Source of the DNA: Multifurca ochricompacta
Lineage: Eukaryota; Basidiomycota; Agaricomycetes; Russulales; Russulaceae
Assembly: GCA_022496185.1 (NCBI GenBank)
Contig: WTXG01000067.1
Coordinates: 62,001 to 126,000 of the forward strand
Direction of reading: 5' to 3'
Length of the DNA: 64,000 nt
Part shown: in pieces, positions 47,022 to 58,111 of the stretch
How positions within the stretch are numbered: position 1 is the stretch's first letter
Layout: every line of letters starts with the position of its first letter
Notes under the pieces: model-generated
What the model saw: only the letters and a program-made list of their open reading frames with translations
Database searches by the model: none
Told to the model about the DNA's origin: nothing
Made by a program: the position numbers and the translations under genes

Positions 47022-48564
47022 TTTTAAAAGCAATTGACCACCGGTTTGTAAGAGAGCCTGCTCTATAGAGAAGAGATAAAATAGGGGACCCGGTTGGGGG
47101 AGGAAGAAGGTAGCGAACGACGAAATGGAAGGTGAGAGACCCAAACGCAGTCACTGCGGGACGAAAGGCGTGTAATGTTTGTTGATCAACCGCTGGACTG
47201 GAATCTTGTTGAACCGTTGAGCGCTCTCGCTTCCGGCGGCTAACTGAGGGCAGTGGCCCGCTGACTTGCGAGAGTGTAAAAAACAAAAAAAATCTATCCG
47301 CCGCCGGGTAAAGCGGCGCAAGAGTGTTTCGGCATGCTACGGCGTTTGCCTTCCGCTTTCACGGTTCCGGACTCCGCGAAAGGCGAAAGGCGGAAGTGGC
47401 GGAAGCGGCGGAAATGGCGGAAATGGCGGAAATGGAGGTGGAGGCGCGGCTTGAACCGTAACTAGTATCCGAGGAGGGGGGGTGAGGGTCATTAACTCCA
47501 TTAGTCCACTTTCTGGGGTGCAGGTGCGCATCCATCATCCATCCCTCTCTCAGTCGGTCGGTCGCGACATATAGGCTATATGACTGGTGAGCATCATCTG
47601 CTGTCTACCTAAGTATGTATGATCGATTCCGATTGTCCCATCAAGCTAAGGGTGCGAAACCAAAACTTGCACTCTCCTCCGTCCATCAACAACAATGATG
47701 ATGATGATCGACCCTTTCTTGACTGGTATCAAGAGAGATCGATTGTACAAGACCGTATCTGTCCCTCCTCAGAACTTGCCACCGAAGTTGAGGGTCCATC
47801 TTAAATTAATGCTACTTTCCTATATGCTATGGTCACCCTGAGGGAAAGTTAGAGGGGAGGTACCACCAGAGCAGCTTCCCTACATGTACAGGCTCTCTCC
47901 CTCTGGTAATGGCGAGAACAGGGTATTTGTCCACTGGCAGATTCTCGTTTCGTCGCCGACGACGGGTATTCCGCCTGTGATCGGTCAGGGTGTGTCTATT
48001 CCTGAAACGTGGTTCGAAGCAAAATACGCATCCAACCCCGTACACGTAGGCGGTATGTCTTTGGGTGCATATATCCCAACCCGTACTCGTGTGGTAGTTC
48101 ACATCCAAGCCCGTTCATGAAATTGCAGATGGCTTCTAGCCCGCCGGACTCTGACTAGCGTGCGGGTGCATTAGAAAACGTCGAGTAGACCGCTGCTTTC
48201 TTCTGGGTTTGAGGCGACACTTACGCATGAGCGAATCTCACCCCAACAATCATTGCTCTTCGTCATGCGGAAGTTGTCCTTGCAATCTATGGGAACCAAT
48301 GACCTGCACGGTCCCTGTTCCCTCGCAGAATATTCCTTGCTTTCGTATTGCCCACGCAAGATCACGTAGTCTCTTCAAGATAACTCTCGAAGAGGATATC
48401 TGGTGGCTTATCGAAGCGCAATCCTCATTGAATTGCACCCGTAAGGTGGGAAGGGGCGCACCAAGTCCGTACAAACCACATGCTCGCCACTGCGCGCACC
48501 CCCACTCATTACTATATTTACTACACAAACGCACACCTTATACTTCGCGATCTAAAATTGGGGG
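47022..48564. other. Divergent intergenic region with GGCGGAAAT minisatellite
   Basis: About 1.5 kb between divergent host genes, so it should hold both promoters. A 9-bp tandem array (GGCGGAAAT, five units with small changes) lies at 47389-47433, and a short (GAT)n run near 47697-47708. No convincing ORF. The plus-strand frame 47884-48120 is open for 78 codons but has no recognisable content. Confidence 0.55.
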
Positions 48565-48572
48565 TATATAAA
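48565..48572 (+). promoter_or_regulatory. TATA box of the M28 peptidase gene
   Basis: TATATAAA in GGGGGTATATAAAGC, 48 bp before the chosen ATG at 48620. The upstream ATG at 48593 would lie close to the expected transcript start. Confidence 0.65.
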
Positions 48573-48619
48573 GCACGTAGACAGGCGGGCGAGTGGATGT
48601 CAGAGGCGAAGTACCAAAG

Positions 48620-50212
48620 ATGATGATTTCTTGTCTTCCACTTGGAGTTTGGCTTTTCTTTCTGCTCTTGAGTACGACCATCCGTGCATCGCTACTCGTT
48701 TCGCCGGAGCCACGCTCCGCCGATGCCCAGTGCCTCCTTAGCGAAGCATGGCCGCAAGGTCCGGGCAGCGCGATTACTCCGGAGTTGCCGGATGCGGAAC
48801 TGCGCTCAATCCTCGCCGAGATCGATCCTGAGCGCATCCGCGCGACGATCGAGAAGCTCACGACATTTGGTACGCGACACACGCTTTCAAGCCAAACAGA
48901 CCCAATCCGTGGCATCGGCGCCGCGCGGGACTGGATCGCGGCGCAGATGCGCGCATACGCCTCCGCCGCGCGTCACGGGACAAATGTGACAGTGCAAGTG
49001 TCAGGCTACATACAACCAGTGGCTGGGGCGATAACAAGCGCAACGGTCATCAGCAATGTAGTCACAACGATACAAGGCGCTGACGAGCCCAATCGGGTGT
49101 ATGTGATCACAGGACACTATGATTCACGGGTGACGGATATATTGGACTTTACGTCCGATGCCCCTGGAGCAGATGACGACGCGTCTGGTGTTGCGGTGGG
49201 TCTTGGTATGTTTAGCGCTGTCACACGACACTTAGCAAAGACGGATGCTGCCTCAGGTGGTTATGGAACTCATTCGCATCCTCTCAACTCGACCACCTCC
49301 CCGCGCAACGATCATGCTTGGGGCTGTGGCAGGAGAGGAGCAGGGCCTATTCGGGGCGAATTTCTTCGCGCAGACGTTGCGCAACAACAGCGTTGATGTT
49401 CAGGGCATGTTCACGAATGACATCGTTGGTTCTTCCAAGGCAGACAACGGTGTTGTCGATGCGCACAGTATTAGATTGTTTGCACAGGGGATCCCGCCTA
49501 CAGACAGCGCGTCCCAGCTATCACGCAGGGAATCGATCGGAGGAGAGAACGATTCGCCAGCAAGGCAACTTGCACGTTTCGTGCAAAATGTAGCGGCCAA
49601 CTCTGTGACGGATATGAACGGTAGGTTTGGGGGTTCTGATTTCTCTTTAAAAGAAACCAAAAAAAAGGATGCTATAGGCACTGATTAACTTAATTGCCAG
49701 TGCGCATCATCTATAGGGCGGACCGTTTCTTGCGTGGTGGCGATCACGAGCCATTCTTGAGTGCAGGATTCCCAGCAGCGCGGTTCACAGAACCAAATGA
49801 GAATTTTGCGCACCAACACCAGAACACGCGGGTCGATCCAGTAACGGGCATTCAATTTGGTGACCTGATCGAATTTGTCGACATTGATTTCACGGCTCGA
49901 GTAGCTCGAGTGAATGCAGCGGCAATCTGGTCATTAGCTCAAGCGCCCGGAACCCCAAAGAACGTAACGATGAACACGTCTGTTTTAACGAACAACAGCA
50001 CGCTGAAGTGGGTACTTGATACCAGCGCTGCTGTGGCTGGGTATGAGATATTATGGAGACCAACGGACGCACCTCTATGGATGAATGTGGTACCCGTTGG
50101 ATTGGTGAACCAGGTGACGGTGTTATTATCAAAAGATAATGCGATATTTGGAGTTAGAGCCGTTGGTAAGAATGGATTTCGTAGTCCAGCGACGTTCCCA
50201 TTCCCTGGATAG
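48620..50212 (+). CDS. Secreted M28-family zinc metallopeptidase
   Basis: Exons 48620-49195, 49257-49620 and 49701-50212 give 483 codons. Introns are 61 nt (GTGGGT) and 80 nt (GTAGGT); the joins restore [13 protein letters not shown] and [14 protein letters not shown]. Signal peptide: the [19 protein letters not shown] leader. M28 zinc ligands in order: His166 in GHYDSR, Asp in [10 protein letters not shown] (about 185-187), the Glu pair in AGEEQGL (about 219-220), Asp in FTNDIVG, and His in GGDHEPFL in exon 3. A C-terminal Ig/Fn3-like region follows ([12 protein letters not shown]...[10 protein letters not shown]). Expected to be an exported aminopeptidase or carboxypeptidase-like enzyme; substrate unknown. 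All key residues are present, so probably active. Confidence 0.92.
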
Positions 50213-50548
50213 ATAAAAATGAAATGAAATGTAAAATGTAGAATGAAATGTAAATTGTAAATGGTGTAAACCGCATTTCATACTATACACGGCTAAAGCC
50301 GAGAATGAATCTTGTGGGCTCGTGGCCCACCACCCACCACCCACGCCCAACAAAAATCTTAACTCTGCTGACCGCTGGTGCTGCTGTTGCTGCTGCCGCG
50401 CTGTTGCTGCTAACGCGCCTCTCAAACCCTCTCCCCTTCTCCCCACTTCCCCTGCCGTTAATACGATACGGTTATATTTCACCTCTGGTCACTGAATATT
50501 GAAACAAACGAACAAAAAAACTAAATAATAATAATAAAACAATCAAAA
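50213..50548. other. Short intergenic region
   Basis: 336 bp between co-oriented genes. AATGAAATGTAAA-type repeats at 50220-50262, a (CCCACCA) run at 50327-50345, and AATAATAATAATAAAA just before the next ATG. No TATA box seen. Confidence 0.5.
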
Positions 50549-52899
50549 ATGCAACAACCAACTTCGCGTCCCGCCTCTACGTCAACCCGTCCAGGCCCTT
50601 CTCCCCGCCCTTACCAAGTCAACACGCAAACAAAACTCATAGACACCGTCCATGGAAGGATACTCTGCGTCGCTGACATCAGGGGTCGCCTCTCTTCCCT
50701 GAACGATTTGGCGCGCGAAGCAAATGCAAAAGCAATCATTCATACTGGAGACTTTGGTTTCTTTGGTCCGTTCAATTACCTCTTTTTTCTCCCTCTCTCC
50801 TGGTAGCACATGTCGGGCTTACCATTCATCAATCCAGAGGCAACCAGCATCGAACGCATACATGATCGCACTCTCCGTCATCTAACAATGTACTCTCCTC
50901 TGATACCCAGTGCCCAGCGCCATCACTTGCTATCCCCTGAGAATCTACCCGCCACTATTCGTCAAACCCTAACCATCTCCATGGTATCCGAGTTCCCACT
51001 CCTCTTGTCCGGCCAGATTAAACTTCAGGTGCCGGTCTTTACCGTCGCAGGTGCATGCGAAGACATTCTCTTGCTCGAAAAACTGCGCACTGGGACATAC
51101 GAGGTTGAGAATTTACATCTCATCGACGAGGCCACTACTCGGTGTCTCGACATCGGCGGCATCAAGCTAAGACTTCTCGGTCTCGGCGGTGCCTTTGTTC
51201 CTCACAAAATGTTTGATAACGGTGAGGGCAATGCAACGATTGCTGGCGGGAACGGCACTATCTGGACCACCGCCCTCCAAATCGGCGAGCTCGTTGACAC
51301 TGCCCAACGCGTTTTTGATCCCACGGAAACTCGCCTCCTCATCACCCACGCTAGCCCAGGCCGTGAGGGTATCATCGCGTCCCTTGGCCTCGTTCTCAAA
51401 GCAGACCTTACCATCTCAGCTGGGCTTCACTTTCGCTACGCTTCCTCGTGGAATGAGTTCAGCGTCCAGGGCGATTATGATGGCTTTAGGAATAAACTCC
51501 GCAATGGAAAGGACGCATTTTATCGAGTTTGGGATACCGTCAAGTCACAAGTAGACGCAGTCATTGACGATCACCAGCGCGTCCTCCTTGACAAGGCCTT
51601 GGCTGTCATCGACCGGGTACCCTTGTCCATAGGCCAGCCTGCTCCCGGGGGTGGCCCTCCTGGAACTGAGGACCCTGCGTGGAAGAACTGCTGGAACTGG
51701 AATCTGTGCGACGCTGCATATGGCTCGCTGATTCTTGATATTAAGGAGGGCCGTGTTAGCGCGGAGCTGAAGAGTCAAGGTGCGTTGCTACATTCTAGTC
51801 CTCCCTCCTTCGTTCACACGCCGCCTCTAGGTTTCAATTACGCCTATCGTCGTACTGCAACACCAACTACTCAACCCACACCAACGTCCAACAAGCCGCC
51901 ATTGCCGCCCCAAACAGTGACATCAAGCACCCCTATCAAGGTATCAACGCCCGCTCCCGGTGCTGACAAGGCCACGCCACAGGGTTCTGATACGCCGCCA
52001 TCTCCACAGGCTGCACCTTCCGCTTCAGAGCCTGCATCAGGCAAAGAAACCCCGCCTATCACCAAAGTGAATGGCAGTGATTCTGTGACCACATCCACTC
52101 CCGGCTCTGCAGAGAAGGACAAGAGCGAGCGCGAGCGCGAGAAGACGGAGAAATACAAGGCCAAGAGGAAGGAGCGCAAGGATCGCGATCGTGCCGAGCG
52201 GGAGGGGACACGCGAGGCGGGCACTGAAGGCGGTAGTGGCGAGAAGAAGGACGGAGTCACGACGACAACGTCATCTCCCAAGCCCAACATGGATACAATT
52301 AGCTCACTTGCCCCGGGTTCCGACGGCGGCCCGCTAAGCCCGCGCACAGATAGCACGGGCATCCGTACGCCAACGAGCCGCAAGCAGCCGCGGAATCCTT
52401 GGACGTTATTTGTACGCTTACCGAACCAGACAAGCGAGACAGAACTACGGGACTTTTTCGGGGAGGCGAAGGGTGGGGTGCGTGCTGACGTTCAAACTAG
52501 CGAGTCCATCTACTGTGGAAGGCTGACGCACAGGCCCGGACATTGTACAGATCACACGAGTGAACTTCCCGGGCCCAATCAACGGACGTGAACGCAAGAT
52601 TGCGTACGTTGAGTTTGGTGACGAAGAGGCCATGAAAGCTGGACTTGACAAGCATGTCGAGGTACGACTGACTCTTTCTCTTCTTTCGTGTTATGTTAAG
52701 CCCTGATCCTGAGCACCTAAAGAAATTAAATGACGGAGTGCCAGAAGTGAAGCGAGCTGACCGCGACTCGCGCGATTATGGTAGCTTCCGTGGCGGCCGA
52801 GGTGGACGCGGGGGGCCTCGTGGTGGATTCGCTCATCGCAACTTTGCTGCCGCTGGGTTAGTAAGAGGCGGCGCACCGAAAACGAACGGAGATGCATGA
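50549..52899 (+). CDS. Phosphoesterase-fold protein with RRM-like and RGG tail
   Basis: Exons 50549-50765, 50838-52472, 52534-52661 and 52714-52899 give 721 codons. The 72-, 61- and 52-nt introns were set so the frames join as GDFGFFEATSIERIHDRTLRH, EAKGPDIVQITRV and KHVEHLKKLND. The N-terminal half has metallophosphoesterase-like motifs (RILCVADIRGRL, IIHTGDFGFF, LLITHASPGREG) and resembles the conserved fungal family annotated DUF2433 (from memory). The middle is Pro/Thr/Ser-rich, then a highly charged ERER/KERKDRDR stretch. Residues about 590-660 look like an RRM (WTLFVRLPNQTSETELRDFF; RKIAYVEFGDEEAMKAGL). The C-terminus is an RGG box (RGGRGGRGGPRGG). Probably RNA-associated; whether the phosphoesterase is catalytic is unclear. 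Confidence 0.8.
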
Positions 52900-53600
52900 A
52901 TGAGGTCATGACGCTGGGACGATCTTTCTTTCTGTTTTCCTTTGCCCCTCAACTTGCTCATTCGCTATTCACTTCTCACGCTTTCTACCGCATCCTACTC
53001 TTATGCGCGCTGTCAGGGTTGGGGTTCTAGGTACCGGTACAGTTGCTTACATTTTCATTTTCAACGCCTCCCCCGTTATATGCTCAAGCTTTTGCACGTC
53101 CTTAATTAATGTGACACCCTTGCTAGTAGGTTGAATGCTCTTTCTCAGATCTCTACTCCAGGTCGTGCTCTAAGGGAATAATATTCACGTCAGCAATCGG
53201 AAGTGAGGGTGGTAACGAGGTGCAGACTGTGACCATCGTCGACTGATTTGATTATTGTGAACATGCCTGTGCCTGGTTAGTATATTATAATCCTATTCCC
53301 ATTCAGACCCACGCATACGATGATTCGTCCAAGTCGACGATGGGCAAGTGTAATACCTCTTGCGTGAGAGCGAGAGTGAGAATAAAAGGAAGTACCTGCG
53401 AGCATGAGCACGTGAGGGGTGAGTAAGTAATGGTAACGTGGTGCATCATCAAGTTCAGCACAAACGCCCAAAGTTCAAATGGAAATTGTTTCGTACTCCT
53501 GTTTCATCGGCATCGGCTGATGCCAACACATTACTTATTGAGGCAGGACTTTATAAGCTGAGCGGCTTCAGGCGTGAAGGGCGCCGGTGCTTGAACAGGG
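52900..53600. other. Intergenic region, nothing recognised
   Basis: Holds the 3' UTR of the preceding gene and the promoter of the next. No transposon ends, no significant ORF. Confidence 0.5.
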
Positions 53601-53608
53601 ATAAATAG
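53601..53608 (+). promoter_or_regulatory. TATA-like box of the NmrA-like gene
   Basis: ATAAATAG, 47 bp before ATG 53655, the same spacing as in the M28 gene. Confidence 0.5.
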
Positions 53609-53654
53609 AACAAGCAGGCATGAATGACCCCAACATCTCATCACTTACCAACAC

Positions 53655-54675
53655 ATGTCTGGATACAAGAACTTTGCCATCGTCGGTGCTGGAACGTTTG
53701 GAAGTTTCGTTGTTCGCCAGTTCTTGAAGGACAAAGCTTCTGGAACTGTCAACCAAGTCGTCGTCCTGACTCGCCAGGTGAGCTCGCCAACCTCATGGAA
53801 TATGAGGATGTACGCTCATCGGCTGTCGCAGGGATCCAAGACTAATGTCGAAGGCGACGCCAAAGTGGTCTCAGTTGACTATTCCAACAAGGAGTCCATT
53901 AAGAGTGCCCTGACTGGCGTGGACGTCGTCATCTGTACAATTTCAGGGGAAGCTCTTAATCTGCAAAGAGGAATCGCCGAGGCCGCGAAGGAGGCCGGTG
54001 TTAAGCTATTCGTGCCTTCGGAATTCGGCAACGTATCAGAGGGGGAAACAGAGGGACTGTTCGGCACAAAGGCGAACGTCCAAAACCAGCTCAAGGCTGT
54101 GGGAATTTCGTACGCCCTCTTCTACACCGGGCCATTCGCAGATTCCATTTGGGCGCCGTACGTTTTTACTACCTCTGCTCAGTCGTCCGTCGAGTTAAAC
54201 ATAGGTCAGATTCGTAGATCTCGATGTCACGACCGGCAAGGTATCCGTTGGCGGCGATGGCAACAAGCAGATTTCGTTCACGTCGAGAACTGACATAGCG
54301 CGATACCTTTCTTATGTCTTGACTCAACTACCCGCTGATCAATTGAAGAATCGTTCCTTCGCCATAGCGGGAGACAATAAGGTATGCACAACTTCTGACA
54401 CCCGACAATACAACCCTACAGTATTTGATCACGGCGACTGGAAACAGTCGTTCAAGGAGATATTCAAAGCGTACGAAGCCAAGACTGGAAAGAAGTTGGA
54501 GGTCACTTACATCCCAGTTTCCGAGTTCGATGCAAGGATAGCCGCCAATCCTAATGACTTTCCAGCTCTTTTGCACAAGTTCTTCGCGACAGCGGGACCG
54601 TTCTCGAAGACCGACAACCATCTGTACCCCAATTGGAATCCCTCCTCTGTGCTCGACAACGTCCCGGCTGTATAA
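53655..54675 (+). CDS. NmrA / isoflavone-reductase-like NAD(P)-binding oxidoreductase
   Basis: Exons 53655-53777, 53832-54157, 54210-54381 and 54448-54675 give 282 codons. Introns are 54 nt (GTGAGC), 52 nt (GTACGT) and 66 nt (GTATGC). The first and third are multiples of three and could be read through, but removing them restores family-like sequence (GDNK joined to SFKEIFKAYEAKTGKK). The N-terminal Rossmann motif IVGAGTFGSFVV binds NAD(P). DVVICTISG and KLFVPSEFGN are typical of the family, as is GTKANVQNQLKAVGISYALF. Length fits atypical short-chain dehydrogenases of this group. Substrate unknown; a quinone/phenolic reductase or a regulatory redox sensor are both possible. Confidence 0.9.
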
Positions 54676-55643
54676 ATCACGCAGAGAAAGCGTCGTTCGT
54701 GAACAGTACCACAATTTTGTAGTTAGGAGAAGACAACTGAGATTATGAGTTGGACCTGAGGAGAGAAATGGCCAAGATGTTCTAACATATCGACTCGGAT
54801 GTGTATTGATTGCTATTATATATTCAACAAAATTGCGTGTCCTATGATGACACGGCCCCGTAGTGCAGTGGTCTGTTCCGTCCCACTTTAATCATGTTTC
54901 GTGTTCACCTGCGCCACCTGCGCCAAAGATGGAGAGCACCACTGTTACCGTATCGTGTGAGGTCCGAGGTCGTTCGGGTGCTCCGATAAATTTTAAGGGA
55001 TTCAGACAACTAACTGGCACGCGAGGGCATGTTAAAGAACAATCATTGGATTCGAATCAATACCGAGGAGTTCGAGTCTAGACGTTATACATGTGGTTTA
55101 GAGTATCAAAGGCTGTTGAAAGAGCTCACCCAACTCTCCCCCACCGCTGACATCCCTAAGGTGGTAATATTGTCACACGATTGTGACTTGTAATAATATT
55201 TATTTTAAAAAGAAAGTTATCGTTGGTCAACAAAAAAAATTACAAATCAAAGTCATGTGACGGCTGTAGGGTTGCGGAAAAAATAGGTACTTTTTTACCA
55301 ACCCAATATTTACCAGTAAATTACCAGGTCACGTACCCACGTGACTGTAATATATGAGCATCAAATATGTTCAAAAATTCAACTAAAATATACAAGCATA
55401 AGGCATAACATGGGTCACACTGCAGGTAATTTCACACACACTGCACCCATAACCCATCACACCATACCTGTTGAGATACTGTACCCATGGGTATGGTTAA
55501 ATCCTGTGGGTTTCTGTGGGTTTTATTTAAAAGTCACATGTTGGCACACTGTGGTGTACCAGATAGAAACTGCACTACAATATATGTATATCATAAGTAT
55601 CTAATTAATTGTGAACACATTTTTGATCTTATCACTTAGATGT
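54676..55643. other. Intergenic transition into repeats
   Basis: 3' UTR of the NmrA-like gene, then A-T-rich repeats. An A-box-like TAGTGCAGTGG occurs at 54860-54870 without a convincing B box in range. A hairpin GTCACA-CGAT-TGTGAC lies at 55171-55186. TACCCATGGGTATGG-type motifs (55482-55497), as in the hAT ends, appear before the terminus at 55644. Confidence 0.45.
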
Positions 55644-55879
55644 AGGGCTGTGCACCATACCCATACCCTATGGTATGACAGTGCCATAGTACAGTGCTGT
55701 ACCCATACTGTACCAGCTCAAGTCAATAATTGAGACAGATGGTTACAGGTATGGCAAACACTGTCCAAACCTGTCAAAAAACAGCCATAGACAGCATTGA
55801 ATAAATGAGCTTTTAATCTTGTAATTAAGCCATCAAAACTCCCCCAATATAGAATCTTTACCTATTTAGATAGCAGATA
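55644..55879 (+). mobile_element. hAT-type end fragment (TAGGGCTG family)
   Basis: Starts TAGGGCTGTGCACCATACCC, the same terminal sequence as hAT-1 (TAGGGCTGCACACCATCC on the minus strand) and hAT-2 (63128). Followed by CCATACCCATACCC repeats. No second end was found before the Tc1 element begins, so truncated or interrupted. Confidence 0.55.
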
Positions 55880-56241
55880 CAGTGCCTCACAAAACTGAGT
55901 CAATGTTTTGCACTTTTGCACTGTTTGTTGAATATTGCATCAGCCAAAACAAATATAAACAAAGTCTTGGTATACCATAAAAGGTACAAGATAAGGGCTA
56001 TGTAATGCAACAATAATTATGTAATTCTGATCAAAACCTGTGGAGCTATGCCTATTTCAAATTGGGGACTCATTGACTCAGTTTTGTGAGGGGGTATCAG
56101 AAATATCAGAATCTGATGCTCCACCAAATGTACAGCAACCAATCCTTAATATATGGTTACCATAGTTATCTTAATATTGATGGGACCTGGAATAGAGCTA
56201 TTTAACCATGGTTTACATTCCCAGAATATTATAATTTCCCA

Positions 56242-57172
56242 ATGCACCCCACCTCCTCTGCTCAGAAAGAAAACATGCTCTCTCTGGCCTCTGAAGGTCA
56301 TTCCACTCACACTATTGCCTCCAGACTCAGCCTCAGCCAGTCCAGAGTCTCTAGGACACTCAGAACCCTCCTTCCCAACCATCATTCACCTCATTTTAGT
56401 CATCCTTCCAAGCTCTCTGCTACCTCTGAACATGCTATCATGATACAAATCACCACAGGAAAGGTTGGCAATGCTGTCCAGGCCACAAAGCACATCAATT
56501 CCATCATCCCCAACCATGCCTCTTCACAAATTGTGCACTGGGTTCTTAAACAATGTTCATTCAAGGCTGTAACAAAGAAGAAAAGGCCACTACTCTCTGC
56601 AGTACATTGCAAGAAGCACTTAGTGTTGACACAGGATGTGTCTGGAGATGCTTCAGGCATCTAAGGTTTGCTTCAGCTGTAGATTAGAATAGATTAGATT
56701 CTGGAGTATCAGACTTTTTATGTTATCTTTATTACATTCTTTCTCACCTTACTCAGCTGATTAGTGATGGACTTAGTAATGTGCAGTATAGCATGTGATT
56801 CTCCTTTGGCCAATGGCCTTAGTCCCTCATGTTTATTGTCCAGCACTTGTGGACTTATTCCCAGTGCACACAGACCATCCCTTGGGGTATATAAGGGTGT
56901 CTGTTTCGTCTCTTTCACTTCAGAGTTCTTCTAACCTCTGAAGTGTAAGTTCCTTTTTACTTTACTCTCTACTACCTTTAGACTAATGTTCTATATAGAC
57001 TTGTCTTTGTTTTAGGTCAGTAGTATAGTATAATACAGAGTCCTTCTAACCTCTGAAGTACTTGTCTTTGTTTTAGCTTAACTGCTACTAACCACAGTCA
57101 GTAACCAGCAGCATGATTGTTCAACACTTAGCCTTTGCTTTGAAGTACAGAGAGTGGACTGTGGAGGACTGG
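56242..57172 (+). pseudogene. Tc1/mariner transposase, arm 1 (interrupted by LTR-L)
   Basis: N-terminal HTH region: MLSLASEGHSTHTIASRLSL and SRVSRTLRTLLP, then NHASSQIVHWVLKQ and HCKKHL. It is interrupted by LTR-L (56624-57126) and resumes AFALKYREWTVEDW up to the inversion point. The catalytic DDE domain is absent from this arm. Confidence 0.8.
56624..57126 (+). mobile_element. Solo LTR-L copy 5
   Basis: 503 bp, TGTTGACACAGG to TTGTTCAACA, perfect TSD CTTAG (56619-56623 and 57127-57131). TATATAAGGGTG near 56888. It inserted into arm 1 only; arm 2 keeps the empty site. Confidence 0.9.
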
Positions 57173-57647
57173 CATCTGACCCAAACCTGTTGATTTTGGT
57201 CTCATCTGACCAAATGACCCTCTTCCAGTCCTCCATAGTCCAGTTTTGGTACTTCAAAGCAAAGGCTAAGTGCTTCTTGCAATGTACTGCAGAGAGTAGT
57301 GGCCTTTTCTTCTTTGTTACAGCCTTGAATGAACATTGTTTAAGAACCCAGTGCACAATTTGTGAAGAGGCATGGTTGGGGATGATGGAATTGATGTGCT
57401 TTGTGGCCTGGACAGCATTGCCAACCTTTCCTGTGGTGATTTGTATCATGATAGCATGTTCAGAGGTAGCAGAGAGCTTGGAAGGATGACTAAAATGAGG
57501 TGAATGATGGTTGGGAAGGAGGGTTCTGAGTGTCCTAGAGACTCTGGACTGGCTGAGGCTGAGTCTGGAGGCAATAGTGTGAGTGGAATGACCTTCAGAG
57601 GCCAGAGAGAGCATGTTTTCTTTCTGAGCAGAGGAGGTGGGGTGCAT
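57173..57647 (-). pseudogene. Tc1/mariner transposase, arm 2
   Basis: Same N-terminal sequence as arm 1, uninterrupted: HCKKHLAFALKYQNWTMEDW followed by VIWSDETKINRFGSD, which carries the first catalytic Asp of the DDE motif. The rest of the catalytic domain is lost at the inversion junction, so neither arm encodes a full transposase. Confidence 0.82.
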
Positions 57648-57801
57648 TGGGAAATTATAATATTCTGGGAATGTAAACCATGGTTAAATAGCTCTATTCC
57701 AGGTCCCATCAATATTAAGATAACTATGGTAACCATATATTAAGGATTGGTTGCTGTACATTTGGTGGAGCATCAGATTCTGATATTTCTGATACCCCCT
57801 C

Positions 57802-58111
57802 TGTAATGCCTGGTGCAGGTGTTCAGCATGACATGTGACAAAGTCGCATAGCATAACTACAAAGTCAAGTGTACACTGTCTTTCAAGTGCACAGAGCCAA
57901 GTGAGAAGTCAATACCAAGGAGCTAATCCCTTAGTACTGGTGAGCAGAAGAGTGCCAAAAGCACTGAGATGATTCAGAGGTCAGGTCTTAGAGATCACCC
58001 AGAAGGTAATGCACCAAGTTGATTAAGAAGTTGAGTCTGAGGCATACAGGCTATCTAAGCAGGCCTTATATACATAATGGGGATTGGAGTCTTAACTGGA
58101 GTATTGTACTT
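57802..58111 (-). mobile_element. GyA-like LTR fragment, inverted
   Basis: Reverse complement resembles the 3' part of GyA LTRs: TATATAAGG (near 58065), CTCAGTGCTTTTGGCACTCTTC (57950-57975 region), and an end matching GTCACA...CCAGGCATTACA. Cut at 58112 by element C copy 2. Confidence 0.6.

Larger units (their letters stand above)
55880..57801. mobile_element. Tc1/mariner-like element, inverted duplication
   Basis: Left end CAGTGCCTCACAAAACTGAG (55880 on) follows a TA dinucleotide, as for Tc1/mariner insertion. An inverted copy of CCTCACAAAACTGAGTCAATG recurs at 56071-56091. From about 56092 to 56623 the sequence is repeated in reverse complement at 57266-57801, apparently without change. 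The right copy stops at GATACCCCCTC, short of its terminal repeat. Centre of inversion near 57172. Confidence 0.8.

Noticed and set aside
46422..47144. Longer N-terminus for the zinc-cluster gene from ATG 47144
   Set aside because: Adds a hydrophobic Pro/Phe-rich leader with no family support; MAAPLDS at 47021 is a more natural start.
54858..54940. Possible tRNA gene (GGCCCCGTAGTGCAGTGGT)
   Set aside because: The A-box-like start is good, but there is no anticodon stem and no B box at the right distance.
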